Assembly (NCBI GenBank): GCA_047972415.1
Contig: JBKEAN010000153.1
Span: forward strand, 1-20,683
From: Mangrovibacterium sp047972415
GTDB lineage: Bacteria > Bacteroidota > Bacteroidia > Bacteroidales > Prolixibacteraceae
Direction of reading: 5' to 3'
DNA: 20,683 nucleotides
Positions 15,119-20,683 of this stretch are shown here, piece after piece. The position numbers were made by a program, and so were the translations under genes. A model generated the notes under the pieces. It did not search any database and was not told where the DNA came from. It saw only the letters and a list, made by a program, of their open reading frames with translations. The stretch's first letter is position 1, and each line of letters starts with the position of its first letter.

Positions 15119-15607
15119 ATGAAACTGAATTGTAGCTATTCAAAAGCGCAGCTGTTTGTTCTGGTTAGCTCGCGCGTTTTGATGGGCTGGTACTGCTTGT
15201 ATGAAGGCATGAGCAAACTGATGAACCCTTCGTGGTCGGCTTTTGCCTATCTGAATGATTCTCAAGGTTGCTTTGCCGGCTTTTTTCAAGCTTTGGCCTC
15301 CAATCCGACCAGTCTTTCCATTGTCAATTTTCTGAATGTGTACGGGCTGATAGCTATCGGCTTAGGGCTCATATTGGGGCTGTTCACACGCTTGGCAACT
15401 TGGTCGGGAATCATCTTAATTTTTCTCTATTTTCTGTCGCATCCAGCTTTGTTGCAAGCCAATTATGCACTACCATCCGGCGAAACAGCCTTGTGGGTCA
15501 ATAAAAACCTGTTGCTGGTAGCACTTTTGTGCGTGCTATTGGTTTTTCCAACCGGCCGCGAAATTGGCCTCGACCGCCTATTGTTTAACCGTCCAAAAAA
15601 CCGATAA
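15119..15607 (+). CDS. DoxX family membrane protein
   Basis: A 162-residue protein with four hydrophobic segments (about residues 10-27, 68-88, 93-112 and 133-149). It has the DoxX signature near the first helix (SRVLMGWYCLYEGMSKLMNPSW). The ATG at 15119 is preferred over a TTG at 15086 because the extra 11 residues are Lys/Asn-rich and not conserved-looking. DoxX-type proteins are small inner-membrane proteins; the best studied relatives are subunits of a thiosulfate:quinone oxidoreductase, and others act in redox complexes. The stop is 4 nt before the next gene, so it leads the operon of two Tat oxidoreductases, a PF06439 lipoprotein and an isomerase-like lipoprotein. A link between those oxidoreductases and the quinone pool is inferred from position. 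Confidence 0.82.
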   Translation: MKLNCSYSKAQLFVLVSSRVLMGWYCLYEGMSKLMNPSWSAFAYLNDSQGCFAGFFQALASNPTSLSIVNFLNVYGLIAIGLGLILGLFTRLATWSGIILIFLYFLSHPALLQANYALPSGETALWVNKNLLLVALLCVLLVFPTGREIGLDRLLFNRPKNR

Positions 15608-15611
15608 GGTA

Positions 15612-17174
15612 ATGGAAGAAAAGAAAGAAGGGGGAAACCCGTTTTCCCGCAGAGATTTGTTAAAAGGAATGGCCACGCTCCCTGTTTTGGGCTTATTTGG
15701 CTATGGAATGTATAGCAAGTGGAATGACGAACGGGGCCGACAAGAGAGTATTGCCCGCGAGTTGGGGTTGAATTTTGACCAGCATCCGGCTGCGCTTTCT
15801 GCAAAAACAGATGGAAAAACCATTCGTGTGGGCATTATCGGCTACGGCATTCGCGGCGAGCAGTTAATGAAGGCTGCGGGTTTTGCCCGCCCCGAACTAA
15901 TTGACGAATGGAAAAAAGGAGCCCGCGAAAACAAAAACGATAAACGCTACGCCGAGTACCTTGAGCAGGAAGACCTGAACATTGTCATCACTGCTGTTTG
16001 CGACTTGTTTGATGTTCATGCCGAAAGAGCAATGAAAGCCGCCTCCAATGTGAAGCGTGAGGGAACCGGCAGTGAATCTGATCCCTCGGCCAAACGTTAC
16101 CGGCGTTATACCGATTTAATTCAGGCAGATGACGTAGATGCCGTCATTATTGCAACCCCCGATCACTGGCATGCCCGGATGGTGGTTGATGCAGCCAAAG
16201 CCGGAAAACACGTTTATGTTGAAAAAGGCTTAACCCGCACACTTGACGAGGCATTTGAGGTTCGGCAGGCAGTAAAAGAAAGTGGAATTGTGATGCAGCT
16301 GGGGCACCAGGGACGTCAAACAGCCAGCTACCTGCAAGCCAAAGAGATTATCGATAAAAATATACTTGGCAAAATAAGCCTGATTGAGGTTTGTACCAAC
16401 CGAAACGACCCGAATGGTGCGTGGGTTTACGATATTGATCCTAAAGCAAGTCCTGAAACGATTGATTGGGATCAGTTTATTGAACCGACCAATCCGCATC
16501 CCTTTAGCGCCGAGCGATTTTTCCGCTGGCGTTGCTGGTGGGATTACGGTACCGGGCTGTCGGGCGATTTGCTTACCCACGAGTACGACGCGCTAAACCA
16601 GGTATTGGCATTGGGAATCCCGCATTCGGCAGTTGCTTCGGGCGGCGTCTATTTTTACAAGGATGGCCGCGAGGTACCCGATGTGTTTCAGGCAGTAATG
16701 GAATACCCCGAACGCGATTTGACCTTCCTGTACAGCGCAACATTGGCAAGCGATCGCTTCCGAGGAAAAACGATCATGGGGCACGATGCTAGCATGGAAA
16801 TGGAGAACTCGCTGACCGTAACACCCGATGCACGTTCAACCCGGTACAAAAAACAACTGGAATCGGGATATATGTCTTCCGACAAACCAATGATAACCTA
16901 TGTGCCGGGTAAAAGCACGGTGGATGCGGTTACTTCGGCAACCGAGCAATATTTTGCCAGTCGGGGACTATTGTATACTTACGTGCAAGGCAAGCGGGTC
17001 GACACCACGCACCTGCACATTCGCGAATGGCTCAATTGTGTCCGCAGCGGTACACAACCCAGTTGTAACATCGATCAGGCTTTCGAAGAGGCCGTTACTG
17101 CCCACATGGCAACCATTGCCCTGCGCGAAAACCGCAAAGTCTACTGGGATGCCGAAAATGAAAAAATTGTTTAA
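15612..17174 (+). CDS. Gfo/Idh/MocA oxidoreductase with Tat signal (paralogue 1)
   Basis: A 520-residue protein from the ATG at 15612, 4 nt after the DoxX stop. The N-terminus carries a twin-arginine motif (FSRRDLLKG, Arg13-Arg14) and a hydrophobic stretch, so export by Tat as a folded, cofactor-loaded protein is expected. The NAD(P) Rossmann motif is RVGIIGYGIRG at about residues 72-82. The sugar-binding domain has the usual EKP site as Glu204-Lys205-Gly206 (VYVEKGLT) and a likely catalytic His323 (LLTHEYD). The WWDYGTG motif is shared with the next gene. Members of this family oxidise sugar hydroxyls; Tat-exported ones in Bacteroidota have been tied to 3-keto-glycoside formation. The Pro-to-Gly change after the lysine is unusual. 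Substrate and position of oxidation are inferred from neighbours. Confidence 0.9.
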   Translation: MEEKKEGGNPFSRRDLLKGMATLPVLGLFGYGMYSKWNDERGRQESIARELGLNFDQHPAALSAKTDGKTIRVGIIGYGIRGEQLMKAAGFARPELIDEWKKGARENKNDKRYAEYLEQEDLNIVITAVCDLFDVHAERAMKAASNVKREGTGSESDPSAKRYRRYTDLIQADDVDAVIIATPDHWHARMVVDAAKAGKHVYVEKGLTRTLDEAFEVRQAVKESGIVMQLGHQGRQTASYLQAKEIIDKNILGKISLIEVCTNRNDPNGAWVYDIDPKASPETIDWDQFIEPTNPHPFSAERFFRWRCWWDYGTGLSGDLLTHEYDALNQVLALGIPHSAVASGGVYFYKDGREVPDVFQAVMEYPERDLTFLYSATLASDRFRGKTIMGHDASMEMENSLTVTPDARSTRYKKQLESGYMSSDKPMITYVPGKSTVDAVTSATEQYFASRGLLYTYVQGKRVDTTHLHIREWLNCVRSGTQPSCNIDQAFEEAVTAHMATIALRENRKVYWDAENEKIV

Positions 17175-17247
17175 TTTGAAGTCAAACTAACGTTTTAAAA
17201 TGAAATAAAACTCATCATTATTTTAACCTATAAAACACATAAAATCT

Positions 17248-18735
17248 ATGAGCAATTCAAACGGATCTTCGGGTTTAAGCCGTCGGCAATTTTTGGGTCG
17301 CACAGCTGCGGCTGCGGTTGGGATAACTATTCTGCCGAGCAATGTTATTGCAGGGTTGGGGCACAGGGCACCTAGCGACAAACTCAACATTGTCGGCATC
17401 GGTGTTGGTGGTATGGGTTTTGCCAACCTAAAAAACCTCCAATCCGAAAATATTATTGGTTTATGCGATGTGGACTGGAAATATGCTAAAAACTGTTTTG
17501 ACCATTTCCCTAAAGCCGAAAAGTTTAAAGATTGGCGCAAGATGTACGATAAGCTGGGCAAGTCAATCGATGGCGTAGTGATTGCTACGGCCGACCACAC
17601 CCATGCTATTACCGCAGCTCATGCAATGACCATGGGAAAACACGTGTATTTGCAAAAACCATTGACACACAGTGTGTACGAATCACGTTTGTTAACAAAA
17701 CTGGCAGCTAAATACAATGTGGCAACCTCAATGGGCAACCAGGGCTCTTCGGGTGAAGGGGTGAACCTGACCACCGAATGGCTCGCTAACGGAGAAATCG
17801 GTGATATTACTAAAGTTGAAGCATTTACCGACCGTCCGATTTGGCCGCAGGGCTTGAATACCCCGGAACAAGGACAATGGGTGCCCGAAACCCTGGATTG
17901 GGATTTATTTATTGGTCCGGCCAAAATGCGTCCGTACAACGAGATATACCATCCGTGGAACTGGCGTGGCTGGTGGGATTACGGTACAGGTGCTTTAGGC
18001 GACATGGCTTGCCATATTTTGCATCCTGTATTTATTGGTCTCGAATTGGGTTATCCGACCGTTGCACAGGGGAATTCAACTTTGTTGCTGAACGATTGCG
18101 CTCCGGTGGCCCAGTCGGTAAAATTAACCTTCCCCGAACGTACACCTAAGAAGAAAATGAAGCTGAAGCTGCCTCAGGTTGACGTGTATTGGTACGATGG
18201 TGGAATTAAACCCATGCTGCCCGACGGTTGGCCGGCAGGTCGCGATATGAATGATGCTGGTGGTGGTGTAATTTTCCATGGAACCAAAGATAAACTGATT
18301 TGTGGTTGCTACGGAAAAGATCCCTGGTTGTTGTCAGGTCGTGTACCGAATGCCCCAAAATTCCGTCGTCGGATTACCGTCAGCCACGAAATGGATTGGG
18401 TGCGTGCCTGCAAGGAAAGCGCCGAGAGCCGCGTGCCAACCGCTTCTGATTTTGCTGAAGCCGGACCATTCAATGAAATGGTGGTGATGGGCGTTTTGGC
18501 CGTTCGTTTACAAGGTTTGAACAAAGCGTTGCAATGGAACGGGGAACAAATGAAGTTTACCAACCTGAACGATGACGAAACCATTAAAACAGTGGTAAGA
18601 GATGGCTTCCGGATTCACGATGGGCACCCGACATTTGATAAAACCTGGACTGACCCGGTTCCGGCCAAAGAATTTGCAGCCGAACTGATTAAGCATACGT
18701 ACCGTGCACCTTGGTCGTTGCCTGAAATGCCTTAG
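17248..18735 (+). CDS. Gfo/Idh/MocA oxidoreductase with Tat signal (paralogue 2)
   Basis: A 495-residue protein. The Tat motif is LSRRQFLGR (Arg12-Arg13), followed by an Ala-rich hydrophobic core (TAAAAVGITILP). The Rossmann motif is NIVGIGVGGMG at residues 47-57. The EKP site reads Gln136-Lys137-Pro138 (VYLQKPLT), so the acidic residue is replaced by Gln. The active-site region is ALGDMACHILHP with His256 and His259. NWRGWWDYGTG is shared with paralogue 1, but the C-terminal half is different (a long insert with KKKMKLKLPQVDVYWYDGG). It lies 73 nt after paralogue 1 and is followed by a 101-nt gap holding a large hairpin. Oxidation or reduction of a sugar or keto-sugar in the periplasm is inferred from the family and operon. 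Confidence 0.9.
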   Translation: MSNSNGSSGLSRRQFLGRTAAAAVGITILPSNVIAGLGHRAPSDKLNIVGIGVGGMGFANLKNLQSENIIGLCDVDWKYAKNCFDHFPKAEKFKDWRKMYDKLGKSIDGVVIATADHTHAITAAHAMTMGKHVYLQKPLTHSVYESRLLTKLAAKYNVATSMGNQGSSGEGVNLTTEWLANGEIGDITKVEAFTDRPIWPQGLNTPEQGQWVPETLDWDLFIGPAKMRPYNEIYHPWNWRGWWDYGTGALGDMACHILHPVFIGLELGYPTVAQGNSTLLLNDCAPVAQSVKLTFPERTPKKKMKLKLPQVDVYWYDGGIKPMLPDGWPAGRDMNDAGGGVIFHGTKDKLICGCYGKDPWLLSGRVPNAPKFRRRITVSHEMDWVRACKESAESRVPTASDFAEAGPFNEMVVMGVLAVRLQGLNKALQWNGEQMKFTNLNDDETIKTVVRDGFRIHDGHPTFDKTWTDPVPAKEFAAELIKHTYRAPWSLPEMP

Positions 18736-18747
18736 GAGAAAGGAGCG

Positions 18748-18787
18748 AGTCTTGAATAATGGGCTCAGAGTCCCAATATTCAAGACT
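18748..18787. other. Large imperfect hairpin inside the sugar operon
   Basis: AGTCTTGAATAATGGG (18748-18763) pairs with CCCAATATTCAAGACT (18772-18787): 16 positions with a single A-A mismatch and an 8-nt loop. It sits 13 nt after the stop of Gfo/Idh/MocA paralogue 2. No T-run follows, so it does not look like a classical terminator. An AT-rich stretch with TCTAATA-like repeats follows at 18807-18836, before the next start. Confidence 0.75.
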
Positions 18788-18836
18788 TATGACATGTAGG
18801 AAACATCTAATATCTAATTTCTAATATATAATATCA

Positions 18837-19595
18837 ATGAATAAATTAGCAACAGTGGCTGCCTGTGGTGCAGCGGTAATCTTGTTTTCAGCCTGTGCGG
18901 AGCAGGTTGGTCCAAATCAATTAACAAAGAAAGAAAAAGAAGAAGGCTGGGTGCTTTTGTTCGACGGACAAAGCATGAACGACTGGCGGGGCTATTGCAA
19001 AGATGTGGTACCTTCGGCCTGGAAGGTTGAAGACGGTACCATTCATATTCAAGGTTCGGGTAGGGGCGAAGCCGGTGCCAATAACGGCGGCGACATCATC
19101 AGCCTGAAAAAATATCGTAACTTCGAACTTTCGCTCGAGTGGAAAGTATCGGAGGGCGGAAATAGTGGTATTTTCTATTTGGCACAGGAAAAGTGTCCGC
19201 ACGATAGTATTCCTGGTGCGGCAATTTACGAATCAGCCCCGGAAATGCAAATTCTTGATAATGAACGTCACCCAGATGCTAAATTGGGGCATGACGGTAA
19301 CCGCCAGGCAGGTTCGCTTTACGACCTGATTCCCGCCAAACCGCAAAACTCCAAACCAGCCGGCGAATGGAACAAAATCCTAATAACGGTTTATAAAGGT
19401 ACGGTCATTCATAACCAGAATGGTGAGAATGTGGTGGAATACCACCTGTGGACAGATGAATGGCGCGCCATGTGTGCCAACAGCAAATTTGCCAATTGGC
19501 CCGACTTCGTTAACCCGGCTGAAGAAGGGTACATCGGATTGCAGGATCATGGCGACGACGTGTGGTTCCGCAATATTAAAATACGCGAGTTATGA
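18837..19595 (+). CDS. PF06439 (3-keto-disaccharide hydrolase / DUF1080) lipoprotein
   Basis: A 252-residue protein with a lipoprotein signal ending at Cys20 (VILFSAC). The body is a concanavalin-like jelly roll of the PF06439 family: GWVLLFDGQSMNDWRGY at about residues 37-53, FELSLEWKVSEGGNSGIFYLA at about 96-116, EMQILDNERHPDAKLG at about 135-150, and the terminal EGYIGLQDHGDDVWFRNIKIREL. Characterised family members cleave 3-keto-glycosides, by hydrolysis or by elimination. That fits the two Gfo/Idh/MocA oxidoreductases upstream, which could make the 3-keto substrate. It is anchored to a membrane of the envelope. The stop overlaps the next start by 4 nt (ATGA). The start follows an AT-rich stretch downstream of a hairpin, so this gene pair may be expressed at a level different from the upstream genes. 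Confidence 0.92.
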   Translation: MNKLATVAACGAAVILFSACAEQVGPNQLTKKEKEEGWVLLFDGQSMNDWRGYCKDVVPSAWKVEDGTIHIQGSGRGEAGANNGGDIISLKKYRNFELSLEWKVSEGGNSGIFYLAQEKCPHDSIPGAAIYESAPEMQILDNERHPDAKLGHDGNRQAGSLYDLIPAKPQNSKPAGEWNKILITVYKGTVIHNQNGENVVEYHLWTDEWRAMCANSKFANWPDFVNPAEEGYIGLQDHGDDVWFRNIKIREL

Positions 19596-20443
19596 AACTC
19601 GGAACGAGTGCTTTTATCTTGCTATTAGCGACGGTAATGATGTCGTCGTGTAAAAGCGAAAAGCCGAAAAAGGACATCGGCTTGCAGCTGTGGTCGGTGC
19701 GCGATGCCATGAGCAGCGATGTTCAGGGAACCATTGAGAAGGTTGGACAAATCGGTTATACATACGTTGAAGCGGCCGGTTATAATGATGGGCAGTTTTA
19801 CGGAATGTCCCCGGTCGATTTTAAAGCTTTGCTCGAAAAGAATGGCCTTAAAATGAAAGGCTCACATACCGGTCTCAATTTACCCGACTCGGCCGGATGG
19901 GACAACGCCATGCAGTGGTGGGATGAGTGCATAGCTGCCCATATGGCTGTCGGAGCAGAATGGATTGTAAAACCATCGATGGGAGGAGATGCCTACCGGA
20001 GCCTGGACACTTTGCAACGCTATTGCGATTATTTTAACGCCGTTGGCGAAAAATGCAATGCAGCCGGAATCCGGTTTGGTTACCACAACCATGCGCACGA
20101 GTTTGATACCGAACTGGACGGGCAGTTGTTTTACGACTACCTGTTGCAGCATACCGACCCAAGCAAAGTAATGATGGAGCTTGATTTGTACTGGATTAAA
20201 CAAGGTGGCAAAGAAGCTGTTGATTACTTTAGCCGCTATCCGGGACGGTTTGAACTGTACCATGTAAAGGATGAAACCGAATTGGGGCCAACCGGAACGA
20301 TGAACTTTAAACCAGACTTTGAAAATGCAGCGAAAGCAGGCATGAAAAATTACGTGGTTGAGGTGGAGCGTTACAACTTCGATCCCATTGAAAGTGTGCG
20401 AATGAGCTATGATTTTTTGAATCAGGCGGATTTTACGCCTTGA
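19592..20443 (+). CDS. Xylose-isomerase-like TIM-barrel lipoprotein (sugar isomerase/epimerase family)
   Basis: A 283-residue protein with a lipoprotein signal ending at Cys20 (LLLATVMMSSC). The TIM barrel of PF01261 begins at GLQLWSVRDAM. The putative divalent-metal residues sit at strand ends in GYHNHAHEF, MELDLYWI, YHVKDE and VEVERY, as in the family. Cytoplasmic relatives isomerise or epimerise sugars; lipoprotein versions coded next to PF06439 and Gfo/Idh/MocA genes are common in Bacteroidota. They may process the keto-sugar or act as lyase/hydratase in the same route. Its start overlaps the PF06439 gene stop (ATGA), suggesting coupled translation. It is the last gene before a strong terminator. 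The reaction is not proven by sequence alone. Confidence 0.9.
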   Translation: MKLGTSAFILLLATVMMSSCKSEKPKKDIGLQLWSVRDAMSSDVQGTIEKVGQIGYTYVEAAGYNDGQFYGMSPVDFKALLEKNGLKMKGSHTGLNLPDSAGWDNAMQWWDECIAAHMAVGAEWIVKPSMGGDAYRSLDTLQRYCDYFNAVGEKCNAAGIRFGYHNHAHEFDTELDGQLFYDYLLQHTDPSKVMMELDLYWIKQGGKEAVDYFSRYPGRFELYHVKDETELGPTGTMNFKPDFENAAKAGMKNYVVEVERYNFDPIESVRMSYDFLNQADFTP

Positions 20444-20469
20444 CCATATCATGCGAACTAATTGAAGAA

Positions 20470-20503
20470 GTGCCCCCCGCTGCGAGGGTGGCACATCTTT
20501 TTT
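20470..20503 (+). terminator. Intrinsic terminator of the sugar operon
   Basis: GTGCC (20470-20474) pairs with GGCAC (20490-20494), extended inwards by CCC/GGG pairs around a short loop. A run of six T follows at 20498-20503. It is 27 nt after the stop of the last gene. Confidence 0.85.
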
Positions 20504-20683
20504 GGTGGGGTGTGGAGCAAGGGGCATGCACAAAAAACAAGAAAGTGTTAAAAAGAGTAACGAAAAACGGGCAAATTTAGCTCAAACCCCAACCAACATT
20601 TTTTGTTTTCCCGGCGCGTCCTGGGTTAAATGCTCGGTTGTGGCGGGGAAAAGGCAGCATCGAACTTGAACATGACGCGCAAA
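20504..20683. other. Non-coding window end
   Basis: About 180 nt after the terminator. I see no supported gene, repeat or RNA; short open frames here lack coding character. A gene to the right may start beyond the window. Confidence 0.5.

Noticed and set aside
15564..15611. Upstream start for Gfo/Idh/MocA paralogue 1
   Set aside because: It overlaps the DoxX gene end; the ATG at 15612 sits 4 nt after the DoxX stop and leads into the Tat signal.
19880..20533. 217-residue minus-strand ORF across the isomerase gene end
   Set aside because: It is antisense to a convincing TIM-barrel lipoprotein and runs through its terminator.

Overview
The window looks like chromosome from a Bacteroidota member, most plausibly the Marinilabiliales/Prolixibacteraceae side of the phylum. 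The evidence is a FecI-type sigma factor / FecR / TonB-receptor signalling set, many short Bacteroidota-type lipoprotein signals, TAnnTTTG promoter boxes instead of TATAAT, and a periplasmic 3-keto-glycoside-type operon with Tat-exported Gfo/Idh/MocA enzymes. The order-level placement is an inference from gene content; phylum level is much firmer.

Layout, left to right. (1) Positions 1-361 hold a tandem array of about 16 units of 20-21 bp, homogeneous at 195-320 and decayed towards both ends. (2) A leftward operon at 3848-437 runs TPR-repeat exported protein, 75-residue two-helix membrane protein, RarA ATPase; the last two overlap by 4 nt. (3) Rightward tag (3-methyladenine DNA glycosylase I) is followed by the RNase P RNA gene rnpB at about 4605-5007, with its own Bacteroidota promoter box. 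(4) A leftward cell-surface signalling operon at about 9130-5113 encodes an ECF sigma factor, a FecR anti-sigma factor (GTG start, GTGA overlap) and a TonB-dependent receptor with an N-terminal STN signalling domain (TGATG junction). (5) A leftward operon at 12634-9426 encodes a DUF4956 membrane protein, a DUF2490 outer-membrane barrel and a Cthe_2159-type beta-helix lipoprotein. It is followed by a hairpin at 9345-9395. (6) Two rightward single genes encode a secreted CE1-like esterase with an N-terminal immunoglobulin-like module (12829-14025) and an Anbu-type proteasome homologue (14157-14879). (7) A rightward operon at 15119-20443 encodes a DoxX membrane protein, two different Tat-signal Gfo/Idh/MocA oxidoreductases, a PF06439 (3-keto-disaccharide hydrolase / DUF1080) lipoprotein and a xylose-isomerase-like TIM-barrel lipoprotein. 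It ends at a strong intrinsic terminator (20470-20503).

How parts work together. The sigma/FecR/receptor trio should sense its own imported ligand and induce itself. Region 7 reads as an envelope pathway: a sugar or glycoside is oxidised by the Gfo/Idh/MocA proteins, the keto-sugar is cleaved by the PF06439 protein, and the product is rearranged by the isomerase-like lipoprotein; DoxX may link it to the membrane redox pool. Region 5 is the part least covered by described function: DUF4956 and Cthe_2159-type proteins often sit with VTC-type polyphosphate polymerase and CotH kinase genes, and here those partners are absent and an outer-membrane barrel is present. The best candidates for something not yet described are regions 1, 5 and 7.
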